From Flavobacterium cerinum (GTDB lineage: Bacteria; Bacteroidota; Bacteroidia; Flavobacteriales; Flavobacteriaceae), in assembly GCF_004028155.1 (NCBI RefSeq), contig NZ_SBII01000008.1:186001-250000 (forward strand): a DNA stretch of 64,000 nt, in the 5' to 3' direction. Of this stretch, positions 52,567-61,306 are shown piece after piece. Positions within the stretch are counted from its first letter, which is position 1, and the number at the start of each line of letters is the position of its first letter. The notes beneath the pieces are model-generated. The model made no database searches. It was not told the DNA's origin and worked only from the letters and a program-made list of their open reading frames with translations. The translations under genes were made by a program, and so were the position numbers.

Positions 52567-52917
52567 ATGAAAAAAATATTCCATCTAAAAACCTGCGATA
52601 CATGCAGACGCATTATAAAATCGCTTCCTAATATTGAAGGCTTTACACTTCAGGACATTAAAAGCCAGCCTATAACTGTTGAAGATATTGAAGAAATGCA
52701 CCGCCTTGCCGGAAGCTATGAAGCACTTTTTAGCCGAAAAGCAACCCTTTACAAAGAGCGTGGCATGAAAGACATGACATTTACCGAAGCTGACTACAAG
52801 GGTTTCATCTTAGAGCACTATACTTTTTTGAGCCGCCCTGTAATTGTAGACGGCGAAAACATATTTGTGGGCAACAGCCCAAAAGTGGTACAGGCAGCCA
52901 TCGATCATTTGTCTTAA
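52567..52917 (+). CDS. ArsC/Spx-like thioredoxin-fold protein
   Basis: The ATG at 52567 gives 116 residues; the reading from 52543 would start inside the promoter. It has a CDTC motif in KTCDTCRRI (residues 8-11), the ArsC/YffB/Spx-like fold with a KATLYKERGMKD segment and a final FVGNSPKVVQ. Family members reduce arsenate or act on transcription; the role here is not clear. A TACATTTG -7 box at 52555-52562 lies only 4 nt before the ATG, suggesting a leaderless mRNA. The stop directly abuts the EamA gene. Confidence 0.82.
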   Translation: MKKIFHLKTCDTCRRIIKSLPNIEGFTLQDIKSQPITVEDIEEMHRLAGSYEALFSRKATLYKERGMKDMTFTEADYKGFILEHYTFLSRPVIVDGENIFVGNSPKVVQAAIDHLS

Positions 52918-53811
52918 ATGAGCAAACGCAATCTTGCTCTTATAGCCGCCACACTGGTGTCTATAATTTATGGTATAACGTTTACCGTTGCTAAAGACGT
53001 AATGCCTGCTTTTGTAAAACCGTTTGGTTTTATTGTACTGCGTGTGGGCGGTTCGGCAATACTTTTCTGGATCTGTTCGTTATTCGTTCGCAAAGAAAAA
53101 ATCGCCCTAATCGATTTTCCACGCATTGTAGCAGCCGCTTTTTTTGGTGTAGCACTAAACATGCTTACCTTTTTTGAAGGGCTCAGCCTTACCTCGCCTA
53201 TTATGGCATCAGTACTCATGGTCACTACACCCATGCTGGTACTGGTACTTTCGGCATTCATTATTAAAGAAAAAATAATAGGCAAAAAAGCCATAGGTAT
53301 CCTACTGGGGCTTGTGGGTACTGTATTGCTTATTTTGTATGGCAAAGCAGTTGGCAATGGCGAAAATGCACTTTGGGGTAATTTCCTCGTGTTTGTAAAT
53401 GCAGTGTCTTATGCGCTTTACCTTATTCTGGTCAAGAAACTTATGGATAGGTACAACCCGTTTTCATTTGTAAAATGGATCTATCTTTTTGGGTTTATCA
53501 TGGTACTCCCCTTTGGATGGAAACAGCTGTCTCAGGTAAACTGGCCGGGAATGCCTGTAGATGTTGCCGTTAAGGTAATATTTGTCGTGGTAATCTCCAC
53601 TTTTCTAACCTACCTGCTTAACCTGCTTTCTATGAAAGAGCTAAAACCTACTACTGTAGCTGTCTTTATTTACCTCCAGCCGTTTTTTGCTACGGTATTT
53701 GCCATTGCACTGGGCAAGGACGAATTGAGTCTTGTAAAGCTGCTTTCAGCATTGCTCATTTTTGTTGGGGTGTACCTGGTTACAGCTCCGGGAAAGATAA
53801 AAACAGTATAA
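52918..53811 (+). CDS. EamA-family (DMT) transporter
   Basis: A 297-residue membrane protein with ten helices in two EamA repeats (about 1-140 and 150-290). Segments include LNMLTFFEGLSLTSPIMASVL and TYLLNLLSMKELKPTTVAVFIYLQP. The family exports or imports small metabolites. It starts 1 nt after the ArsC-like stop, so the two are translationally linked. The substrate is unknown. Confidence 0.9.
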   Translation: MSKRNLALIAATLVSIIYGITFTVAKDVMPAFVKPFGFIVLRVGGSAILFWICSLFVRKEKIALIDFPRIVAAAFFGVALNMLTFFEGLSLTSPIMASVLMVTTPMLVLVLSAFIIKEKIIGKKAIGILLGLVGTVLLILYGKAVGNGENALWGNFLVFVNAVSYALYLILVKKLMDRYNPFSFVKWIYLFGFIMVLPFGWKQLSQVNWPGMPVDVAVKVIFVVVISTFLTYLLNLLSMKELKPTTVAVFIYLQPFFATVFAIALGKDELSLVKLLSALLIFVGVYLVTAPGKIKTV

Positions 53812-53856
53812 TTTACCTGAATTTACTTCAAAACGAAGCCCATAGTTTATTTTTAT

Positions 53857-53864
53857 TAACTTTG
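53857..53864 (+). promoter_or_regulatory. -7 box of yicC-gmk-nadD operon
   Basis: TAACTTTG matches TAnnTTTG 19 nt before the ATG at 53883. Confidence 0.6.
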
Positions 53865-53882
53865 TCGCACTAAATTTTTTAC

Positions 53883-54743
53883 ATGATACAATCGATGACG
53901 GGTTTTGGTAAAGCCTCTTTACAATTACCTACAAAAAAGATTACCGTAGAAATTAAATCGCTAAACAGCAAAGGTCTTGATGTTAGCGTAAGAATGCCCT
54001 CTGCACTTAGGGAAATGGAACTGGGACTTAGAAACCAGATAGCGCAGAAACTGGAACGCGGCAAAGTCGATTTTTCGCTATTTGTTGAGGTTACCGGCGA
54101 AGAAACTTCATCTAAGATCAATGTGCCTATTGTAAAGGCTTACATTAAGCAAATGCAGGATGTAATTCCGGGTGCTGATGTGACTGAACTAATGAAGATG
54201 GCTGTGCGTATGCCCGATGCCCTTAAAACAGAACGTGAGGAAATCGACGAAAACGAATGGAGTACCATACAGGGTGTTATCGTTCAGGCATTAGAGAACA
54301 TTCACAACTTCAGGGTTTCTGAAGGTGCAGCGTTAGAAAAAGAATTCCTTTTAAGAATAGGCAATATACTATCTTACATGAACGAAGCTGTTTCACTTGA
54401 TGGTGAACGTATCGAGAATGTAAAAACCAGACTTCGCACCGCGATAGACGAACTTACGGTAACGGTAGATGAGAACCGCTTTGAGCAGGAACTTATTTAT
54501 TACCTTGAGAAAATGGATATTACCGAAGAAAAAGTAAGACTGGAAAACCACCTTAACTATTTCATCGAAACACTTGCTGGAAGCGAAGCAAACGGACGTA
54601 AGCTTGGTTTTATCACGCAGGAAATGGGTCGCGAGATCAACACAATGGGCTCTAAATCTAACCATGCAAAAATGCAGAAACTGGTTGTACAGATGAAGGA
54701 TGAGCTTGAAAAAATTAAAGAACAGGTACTTAATGTGCTTTAA
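53883..54743 (+). CDS. yicC: YicC-family endoribonuclease
   Basis: A 286-residue protein starting MIQSMTGFGKA, the family signature, and ending in the DUF1732-type C-terminal part (GREINTMGSKSNHAKMQKLVV). YicC proteins are RNases that affect small RNA turnover. It is the first gene of a cluster with gmk and nadD, a common arrangement in Bacteroidetes. Confidence 0.95.
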   Translation: MIQSMTGFGKASLQLPTKKITVEIKSLNSKGLDVSVRMPSALREMELGLRNQIAQKLERGKVDFSLFVEVTGEETSSKINVPIVKAYIKQMQDVIPGADVTELMKMAVRMPDALKTEREEIDENEWSTIQGVIVQALENIHNFRVSEGAALEKEFLLRIGNILSYMNEAVSLDGERIENVKTRLRTAIDELTVTVDENRFEQELIYYLEKMDITEEKVRLENHLNYFIETLAGSEANGRKLGFITQEMGREINTMGSKSNHAKMQKLVVQMKDELEKIKEQVLNVL

Positions 54744-54796
54744 CTATAGGCCGCGCCATTAGCATAAATTAAGCATACAGAATAGCATACAATACA

Positions 54797-55369
54797 ATGA
54801 AGAAAGGCAAATTATTAGTATTCTCGGCGCCATCCGGGTCGGGAAAAACCACTATAGTAAGACACTTGCTGGAACAGCCGGATTTAAATCTGGCATTTTC
54901 GGTATCTGCAGCAACACGTGACGCGCGTGAAGGAGAAGTTGACGGAAGGGATTATCACTTTATATCGCTTGAAGAATTCAAGAAACATATTAAAGCCGAA
55001 GATTTTGTAGAATGGGAAGAAGTATACCGTGATAATTTTTACGGCACACTAAAAACCGAAATAGAACGCATTTGGGCCGAAGGTAAAAACGTTATTTTTG
55101 ATATCGATGTTGCCGGAGGATTGCGTATTAAAAGTAAATTCCCCGAAGAAACACTTGCTGTTTTTGTAAAACCGCCAAGTATCGACGAACTTAAGATACG
55201 TCTTAAAAAACGTTCTACAGAAAGTGAAGATAAAATCAATATGCGTATCGCTAAAGCATCAGTAGAACTGGCTACAGCGCCGCAGTTTGATACTATTATA
55301 AAAAATTATGCCCTGGATATTGCCAAGCAGGAAGCCTATCAATTAGTAAAAGATTTTATAAAATCTTAA
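54797..55369 (+). CDS. gmk: guanylate kinase
   Basis: A 190-residue kinase with the P-loop SGSGKTT (residues 13-19), GMP-binding residues in the segment SAATRDAREGEVDGRDYHF, and a lid near LKKRSTESEDKI. It converts GMP to GDP with ATP. The gene follows yicC and has a full-length active site. Confidence 0.97.
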   Translation: MKKGKLLVFSAPSGSGKTTIVRHLLEQPDLNLAFSVSAATRDAREGEVDGRDYHFISLEEFKKHIKAEDFVEWEEVYRDNFYGTLKTEIERIWAEGKNVIFDIDVAGGLRIKSKFPEETLAVFVKPPSIDELKIRLKKRSTESEDKINMRIAKASVELATAPQFDTIIKNYALDIAKQEAYQLVKDFIKS

Positions 55370-55378
55370 ATGTGAACC

Positions 55379-55948
55379 ATGAAGCGTAAACTTATCAATT
55401 GGGCCAAGCCTATAGTAAAACGCTTGTTAGGCATGGAAAACCTGAATGCCCTTGAGGCTTTAAAGCGAAAAGGCCTTAAAGTAGGCACTAATTTCAATAT
55501 TCAGGAAGGCTGTATTATTGACGGTTCGCATTCCTATCACATAGAAATTGGTAACAACGTTACCCTTGCTCCAAATGTGCATATCCTTGCTCATGATGCC
55601 AGCACCTGGAACTTTCTTGAATATACCAAGATTAAGAATGTAAAAATAGGGAATCGTGTTTTTATAGGCGCAAGCAGTATAATAATGCCCGGGGTAACTA
55701 TTGGTAACGATGTTATTATTGGGGCAGGGTCTATTGTAACAAAAGACATACCAAACAACTGCCTTTATGCAGGAAATCCGGCAAAGTTTATGATGCATAC
55801 TGATGTTTATATTGCAAAGGAGAAAAAGAAAATGACCGCAGAAAACACTTTTGAGGAAGAATTCTCTGAAGCAAAAGATGTTTCTATGGAAAATAAGGAA
55901 TTGCTAAAGCAAATGGCTGCCAAACACGGCACCGCCTATTTAAAATAA
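55379..55948 (+). CDS. LbH-type acyltransferase
   Basis: A 189-residue left-handed beta-helix protein with hexapeptide repeats (GTNFNIQEGCIID, IGNRVFIGASSIIMPGVTIGNDVIIGAGSIVTKDI). It belongs to the maltose/galactoside O-acetyltransferase-like group, including the catalytic His in ILAHDAS. Its role is probably modification of surface sugars. It starts 9 nt after gmk and ends 4 nt before nadD, within an otherwise housekeeping cluster. Confidence 0.88.
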   Translation: MKRKLINWAKPIVKRLLGMENLNALEALKRKGLKVGTNFNIQEGCIIDGSHSYHIEIGNNVTLAPNVHILAHDASTWNFLEYTKIKNVKIGNRVFIGASSIIMPGVTIGNDVIIGAGSIVTKDIPNNCLYAGNPAKFMMHTDVYIAKEKKKMTAENTFEEEFSEAKDVSMENKELLKQMAAKHGTAYLK

Positions 55949-55952
55949 CACC

Positions 55953-56534
55953 ATGAAAGTAGGGCTATACTTCGGGACATTTAACCCCATACATGCCGGG
56001 CATCTTATCATTGCCAACCACATGGCCGAATACAGCGACCTGGATCAGGTATGGCTTGTAGTGACGCCTCATAACCCTCACAAGAAAAAAAGCACCCTGC
56101 TGGACGATCATCATCGTTTACAAATGGTATTTCTGGCAACAGAAAATTATACGAAACTAAAGCCAAGCGACATTGAGTTTCGCCTGCCTCAGCCTAATTA
56201 TACGGTTCATACGCTGGCACATTTACAGGAAAAATTCCCAACTTATGAGTTTTCGCTTATTATGGGCGAAGACAACCTGAACTCACTGCATAAATGGAAA
56301 AACTATGAGGTTATTATTCAAAACCACGACATTTATGTTTACCCACGCTTAAACTCAGGCGAAACAGACCCTGAATTAATGACACACGCACGCATTAAAC
56401 ACATTAATGCACCTATACTGGAACTATCGTCTACGTTTATTCGTGATAGTATAAAAGAAGGTAAAAACGTTAGGCCGCTGCTTCCAGGTAATGTATGGGA
56501 ATATGTAGAGCATAACCTTTTTTATACGAAGTAA
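55953..56534 (+). CDS. nadD: nicotinate-nucleotide adenylyltransferase
   Basis: A 193-residue enzyme with the nucleotidyltransferase motif GTFNPIHAGHL (His15 and His18) and the C-terminal ELSSTFIRDSI. It makes NaAD from NaMN and ATP in NAD synthesis. It follows the acyltransferase gene closely, so the four genes yicC, gmk, acyltransferase and nadD appear to be one operon. Confidence 0.96.
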   Translation: MKVGLYFGTFNPIHAGHLIIANHMAEYSDLDQVWLVVTPHNPHKKKSTLLDDHHRLQMVFLATENYTKLKPSDIEFRLPQPNYTVHTLAHLQEKFPTYEFSLIMGEDNLNSLHKWKNYEVIIQNHDIYVYPRLNSGETDPELMTHARIKHINAPILELSSTFIRDSIKEGKNVRPLLPGNVWEYVEHNLFYTK

Positions 56535-56593
56535 CACCATCCCACCAATAATTGGAATAGCTGATATGTTTCTTGTTTCTAAAAAAGAAGGAT

Positions 56594-56660
56594 AGATTCT
56601 TCGACTCCGTTGCACTTCGCTCAGAATGACATCACACTGTCATGCTGATCTTGTCGAAGC
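56594..56660. repeat. REP-like repeat pair
   Basis: AGATTCTTCGACTCCGTTG to CTCAGAATGACA (56594-56631) is followed by TGTCATGCTGATCTTGTCGAAGC (56639-56660), in the gap between the converging nadD and batE genes. Confidence 0.7.
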
Positions 56661-56712
56661 TATACATGAGTTTATAATTTGAAAGGAACTGTTTATGTTT
56701 ACTGTAAATAAA

Positions 56713-57462
56713 TTACTTAACTTCTTTAATAGCACTGCTTTCAATCCAGCCTACGCTGTCATCGGCAAGTTCTATTTTTTTCCAGTTATCTACTTCTTCG
56801 GTTACAAAAACCTTGGTGCCTTCGTGTAGTATAAAGGCATCCTGAGCGCTTTTTGATGGTTCGCCCTTAACAGACACCACTTCATCAAACACAATGGCCG
56901 GACGTTCTTTTAGTGTTACCGATTTTACAAATACCGCCGAAAGGATACTAATCACAATAACCAGCAGCGATATAAACATCCCAATAAAAAAGATACGCTT
57001 TAGCAAAGTAGTTGCGGCAAGGTAATATCCCAAAAAGAATAATAAACACAGTGAAGCGAACGCTACAGCTATCCAAGCCCATGTATCATAGTGATAACTG
57101 CCTGTAATGTTGTAAAGCATTTTAGTGAATCCCACTTTTGGAACAGCTTTAATATCATCAATAGCCATTTTTTGGGCAAAGCCAAGATTTACAGTAATGT
57201 CTTTATCGTTTGGATTTAGCAGTAATGCTTTTTCATAGTTGTAAACAGAAGGCGCAATACGGTTTAGTTTATAGTAGGCATTGCCCAGGTTAAAATATAC
57301 CTCTGCCGATTCTTTTTTGTCTTTAAGGATACTCTCATACGCCTGTGCCGCCTCTTCATACTTGCCTTTGCGATACAGTTCGTTCCCTTTCTCAAAAGCG
57401 TTTTGAGCAAAGGATGCCTGAGCGAATAACAGGGTGATTAAAATATATACTAGCTTCTTCAT
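56713..57462 (-). CDS. batE: BatE-like TPR and SH3 protein
   Basis: A 249-residue protein with a signal peptide (residues 1-19), TPR repeats (about 25-110: EVYFNLGNAYYKLNRI), two membrane helices (about 130-180) and a C-terminal SH3-type domain (about 195-247, with KIELADDSVGWIE). This is the usual BatE make-up in Bacteroidetes Bat operons. It is the last gene of the operon and is probably in the inner membrane with its SH3 part in the periplasm. Confidence 0.88.
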   Translation of the reverse strand: MKKLVYILITLLFAQASFAQNAFEKGNELYRKGKYEEAAQAYESILKDKKESAEVYFNLGNAYYKLNRIAPSVYNYEKALLLNPNDKDITVNLGFAQKMAIDDIKAVPKVGFTKMLYNITGSYHYDTWAWIAVAFASLCLLFFLGYYLAATTLLKRIFFIGMFISLLVIVISILSAVFVKSVTLKERPAIVFDEVVSVKGEPSKSAQDAFILHEGTKVFVTEEVDNWKKIELADDSVGWIESSAIKEVK

Positions 57463-57488
57463 TTTTCTGTATCGATACTTTGTACTAC

Positions 57489-59258
57489 TTACATTTGCTT
57501 TTCCAGTGCAGTTATTGTGGTAACGGCATTATCATAATCCTGTTGCATGGCCACACCTGATGAAGGCGCGTACCTGGCAAACTCACAGCTGTCCATCAGC
57601 TTAAGGAAATCATTTACGGTTTGCGCATCTGCTTTACGCGAAAGCAGCAATTCCTGTATGTTTTCCTTTCTCATTTCTGATGTTTCTATGCTAAGCTTCC
57701 CTTTAAGGAAATTGTGCAGGGCTTTTTCGAGCGCTACATAGAACGGTTCTTTACTGCCCAGTTGCTTTTTGGCTTCCGAAAGGTATTTCTTCGCCAGCTT
57801 ATTGTTGGTTCTTATTTTGTTACCTGTAACATCGTTATCATAGGTTTCTTTTTTCTTCTTAGCCAATACAATAACCGGGATTAGCAGGAACGGAATAAAT
57901 AACAGTGCGTAGAACAATCCTGACCCGAAGAAATCGCTTTTGCCAACTGCCTGTAACGAAGTATCCAACGCTATAAAACGGAATGGCTCTACAGCCCCTG
58001 CTTTTTTCTTATCGGCAGTGGCATTTTTAGAAGCACTATCATGATTTTCAGGTACATTAAGCACATCGACCATAATCTCATTATGCGTAATAGTCTTATA
58101 AGTGCCTGAGGCCAGGTCGAACCATGAGAATGACAATTCTTTTATAGGGTATTTTCCTTTGCTCTGCGGCACTATCGTATAAATATCAGATATACTGCCC
58201 TCCATGCCGGTTAACGGCGTTGTAACATTCTCTTTGTGCTCCGGATCGTATAATTCTAACGCAGACGGAACCTGTGGTTTAGGCAGCGTAAATAATTTTA
58301 GATTTCCTCTACCCGATACCACTACGTCAAGCTGCAGCGTTTCGCCATTGCTTATTGTTGTTTTAGATGGTGTAACTTTAAAGTCGAAACTCCCCACCGC
58401 TCCAGTAAAGCCTGCCGGTTTCCCTTTCTCAGGTAATGGTTTTACATTAATGAATTTCTTGCCTGCCGACACTACCTTGTTTGTAGCAATGGTAGACTGT
58501 CTTCCAAAAAAGTCCCTTCTCCCATCCGGTACTTCCATATTCACATCAAGAGTAAGCGGTTCTATTTCCAGCCTGCCGTCTTTTTGCGGATACAGTACGG
58601 TTTTGCGTAGCACTACCATACGGTAGCTTTGCCCCTGATAGTTTTCTTCCTGTAAAACAAGGTTTTTGATATCGATGTTCTGACTCCAAAAATCATTGTA
58701 TCGCGGGCTGTTAACCTCTTTCCAGCCGCTCACCGCCGTATTATGGCTTACATAAAATTTATAGACTACCGTTACCGGTTCGTTTAGATACGGATTCGTT
58801 TTACTCACCTCGGCAACCAGGTGAACACCCTGTGCCGTGTTTTCCTGTACCTGCTGTGCCTGATTGTTGGCATACGGGTTTGTAGGATCTGCACCCTGTA
58901 CTGCATCGCCAATTTTAATTTTAATTGGAGCCGTTTTATACACCTTATCGCCTATTTCTATACTTGCCGAACCTATCGTAAATGTACCTTTTGCAGTTGG
59001 GATAAGCAGGTATTTATAACTTTTGCTAAAACTACGCTTCCCATTTACCCAGGAATTACTTATCATTTGCTGAGGTCCCTGTGCCCTAAAGTTGGGGAAC
59101 TGAGGTGGCGTAAAATTATCACCATCCTCATTCATGGAAAATTCCACGATAAGGCGTTCGTTTATGCCCAGCGAGGTTTTGCTGGGTGTAGCTTTAAATT
59201 CTACCTGTGCATAAAGTCCCTGCACACAAAGTAATAGTAGTAAGATGTATTTTTTCAT
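57489..59258 (-). CDS. batD: BatD-like large membrane protein
   Basis: A 589-residue protein with a signal peptide (MKKYILLLLLCVQGLYAQ), tandem beta-sandwich domains of the BatD (oxygen-tolerance) family (about 20-430), a membrane helix near 445-465 and a cytoplasmic helical tail (to LEKQM). BatD is part of the membrane complex with BatA and BatB. It lies between batC and batE, separated from batC by 215 nt that hold a REP element. Confidence 0.92.
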   Translation of the reverse strand: MKKYILLLLLCVQGLYAQVEFKATPSKTSLGINERLIVEFSMNEDGDNFTPPQFPNFRAQGPQQMISNSWVNGKRSFSKSYKYLLIPTAKGTFTIGSASIEIGDKVYKTAPIKIKIGDAVQGADPTNPYANNQAQQVQENTAQGVHLVAEVSKTNPYLNEPVTVVYKFYVSHNTAVSGWKEVNSPRYNDFWSQNIDIKNLVLQEENYQGQSYRMVVLRKTVLYPQKDGRLEIEPLTLDVNMEVPDGRRDFFGRQSTIATNKVVSAGKKFINVKPLPEKGKPAGFTGAVGSFDFKVTPSKTTISNGETLQLDVVVSGRGNLKLFTLPKPQVPSALELYDPEHKENVTTPLTGMEGSISDIYTIVPQSKGKYPIKELSFSWFDLASGTYKTITHNEIMVDVLNVPENHDSASKNATADKKKAGAVEPFRFIALDTSLQAVGKSDFFGSGLFYALLFIPFLLIPVIVLAKKKKETYDNDVTGNKIRTNNKLAKKYLSEAKKQLGSKEPFYVALEKALHNFLKGKLSIETSEMRKENIQELLLSRKADAQTVNDFLKLMDSCEFARYAPSSGVAMQQDYDNAVTTITALEKQM

Positions 59259-59355
59259 CGTTTTTTAAATCCTTAACCTGAAATATATTTCGTTTTCAAA
59301 TTATAATTTTCGTCAAGATCCTTTTAAATCTTTTTATTTGAAATGTTCCTTCAAA

Positions 59356-59427
59356 GAGATTCTTCGACTCCATTTTATTTCGCTCAGAATGACAAAACGA
59401 CTGTCATTTCGACGGAGGAAAAATCTC
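59356..59427. repeat. palindromic REP-like repeat between batC and batD
   Basis: GAGATTCTTCGACTCC (59356) and GGAGGAAAAATCTC near 59414-59427 form the outer arms, with TTCGCTCAGAATGACA and TGTCATTTCGACG inside. It resembles the element at 12111. Confidence 0.75.
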
Positions 59428-59473
59428 AAAATGGCAACAATCAATTCTATTAGTGTCGGTTCCCGTTAAAATG

Positions 59474-60271
59474 TTACCAGTCTTTCTCCTGTTTTTTAGA
59501 TTGGATCTTAGCTTTTTTAGCCTGGATCTTCTCCTGGATCTTTTTCTCTTCGTTGTTCATGGCGTCAAGCAGGTTTTCCATACGCTGTTTAGACGGGCTT
59601 GGTCCTGCTTCCGGTTTAGGCTTGCCTTTGTCTTCGCCCTTATCCTTCTGGTCTCCGTTATCGCCTTGGTCTTTTTTATCATCGCCTCCGCCCTTGTTTT
59701 TATCTTTCTGGTCGTCGCCCTTATCGCCTTTATCTTTTTTATCATCTCCGCCTTTAGGGTCTTTAGGCGGCTGATTCTTATCATCTTTCTTGTCGTCCTT
59801 CTTATCTTTATCTTCAGGTTTTGGCGGTGGCGGCGGGTTGTCTTTCAGCATTTTTTTAGCCAATGCAAAATTGTATCTCGACTCATCGTCCATAGGGTTA
59901 TTGCGCAGTGCATTCTTATAGGCTTCTACCGCTTCCTGATACTTTTTCTCTTTCATATACAGGTTACCTATATTGTGGTAAGCCATGTGTTTTTGCTGTT
60001 TTGTAGCTGCATTTTTTAATGCATTAGCATAGGCATTAAACGCCTCAGCATTTTGCTTTTGTCTGTAAATGGCATTCCCCAGGTTATAAGCAGCCGTAGC
60101 CCTTGTAGGCTGTTTGGACTGCGATATCCTGTAATCTGCTTCGGCATCTACATAATTTTTCTTTAAAAACTCTTCGTTACCCTTCGGCAGGTTATTGTCT
60201 TTTACTTTTTTTGCCTGCGCAAATGAAAGCATTGTACATAATAGCAGGCTGTATGTTAATAGTCTCCTCAT
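59474..60271 (-). CDS. batC: BatC-like TPR protein with charged linker
   Basis: A 265-residue protein with a signal peptide (residues 1-20), TPR repeats (about 30-145: AAYNLGNAIYRQKQN, YHNIGNLYMKEKKYQEAVE), and a long, very charged Lys/Asp/Gly-rich tail (about 150-240: repeated KDKKDD, DKGDDQKDKN). Its start overlaps the batB stop. Plus-strand ORFs across the charged tail are shadows. Confidence 0.88.
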   Translation of the reverse strand: MRRLLTYSLLLCTMLSFAQAKKVKDNNLPKGNEEFLKKNYVDAEADYRISQSKQPTRATAAYNLGNAIYRQKQNAEAFNAYANALKNAATKQQKHMAYHNIGNLYMKEKKYQEAVEAYKNALRNNPMDDESRYNFALAKKMLKDNPPPPPKPEDKDKKDDKKDDKNQPPKDPKGGDDKKDKGDKGDDQKDKNKGGGDDKKDQGDNGDQKDKGEDKGKPKPEAGPSPSKQRMENLLDAMNNEEKKIQEKIQAKKAKIQSKKQEKDW

Positions 60272-61305
60272 TATTCTTTTTCATTAAACAGGTTAAGCTT
60301 TCTTATCCATGCTGTTTTTCTTTCAAGGAAAAACACTTCAAGGAACAGCAGTAAAAATGCAGCCCCAAGGAACCATTGGTATTGCGGCTCATAAACGGCC
60401 ATCTGTTTAGATTCAAACTCGGTTTTTTCCATGTTATCCAGTGCATTCTTTACATAGTCTGACACCTCACGGGTATTCTTACCATATACATAACCGCCTT
60501 TTGTAGCTGTGGCAATAGCTTTAAGCGCATCCGGGTACAACTTGGTTACCACCACATTACCCTCATTATCACGTTTAAAACTTTCTACACGGCCATTTGC
60601 TTTTAAAGGTATCGGTCCGCCCTTTTCTGTACCTACACCTACGGTTATTAGCTTAATGCCTTTTTCTTTCAGTTTAAGTGCAGCCTCGCCGCTGCCTTCG
60701 CCATGATCTTCTCCATCGGATATTAAAATAACCAATTTACTGGTTTGCGGATCATCAAAAAAGGAAGATGACAGTTCTAACGCATCGGTTATAGCTGTTC
60801 CCTGAGACGAAACAATATCGGTATTCATGCTTTGCAGGAACATTTTTGCAACACTATAATCACCTGTTATAGGCAGTACCGGATAGGCACTTCCTGCATA
60901 CCCTACGATCCCGATCCTATCAGTACCTAATTGGTTAATGATCTGAGAAACAATTTGCTTTGCTTTTTCCAGTCGGTTAGGTGCCATATCTTCGGCAAGC
61001 ATACTCTTAGACACGTCTACAGCAAAAACAATATCAACACCTTCGCGTTTTACGGTTTCTATCTTAGTGCCTATTTTTGGGTTTACCAATGCAATTATTA
61101 TGCCCGCCAATGCCAGCATTAATATAACCAGCTTAAGAGCAGGTTTAAAAACCGACCTTTCGGGCGTTAGTTTTTTAACCAGGTCCAAGTCGCCAAACTC
61201 GCGCTGTTTTTTGCGCTGCCAATATAAATTAAGCAGGAACAACAACACCAGTACCGGGATTATACCCAGCAGGTATAAGTATTTTGATTCGTCTAATTCG
61301 TACAT
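60271..61305 (-). CDS. batB: BatB, VWA-domain membrane protein
   Basis: The start at 61305 (MYELDESKYLY) lies 1 nt after the batA stop; the longer reading to 61353 would overlap batA. The 344-residue protein has membrane helices at both ends and a central VWA domain with the MIDAS motif DVSKSM and a nearby TDIVSSQGTAITDAL. It forms a membrane complex with BatA. The start and stop both overlap or abut neighbours. Confidence 0.93.
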   Translation of the reverse strand: MYELDESKYLYLLGIIPVLVLLFLLNLYWQRKKQREFGDLDLVKKLTPERSVFKPALKLVILMLALAGIIIALVNPKIGTKIETVKREGVDIVFAVDVSKSMLAEDMAPNRLEKAKQIVSQIINQLGTDRIGIVGYAGSAYPVLPITGDYSVAKMFLQSMNTDIVSSQGTAITDALELSSSFFDDPQTSKLVILISDGEDHGEGSGEAALKLKEKGIKLITVGVGTEKGGPIPLKANGRVESFKRDNEGNVVVTKLYPDALKAIATATKGGYVYGKNTREVSDYVKNALDNMEKTEFESKQMAVYEPQYQWFLGAAFLLLFLEVFFLERKTAWIRKLNLFNEKE

Positions 61306-61306
61306 A

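Noticed and set aside
59453..60019. Hydrophobic plus-strand ORFs opposite batC
   Set aside because: They are the mirror of the Lys/Asp-rich tail, giving Phe/Leu-rich or Ser/Pro-rich products with no signals.
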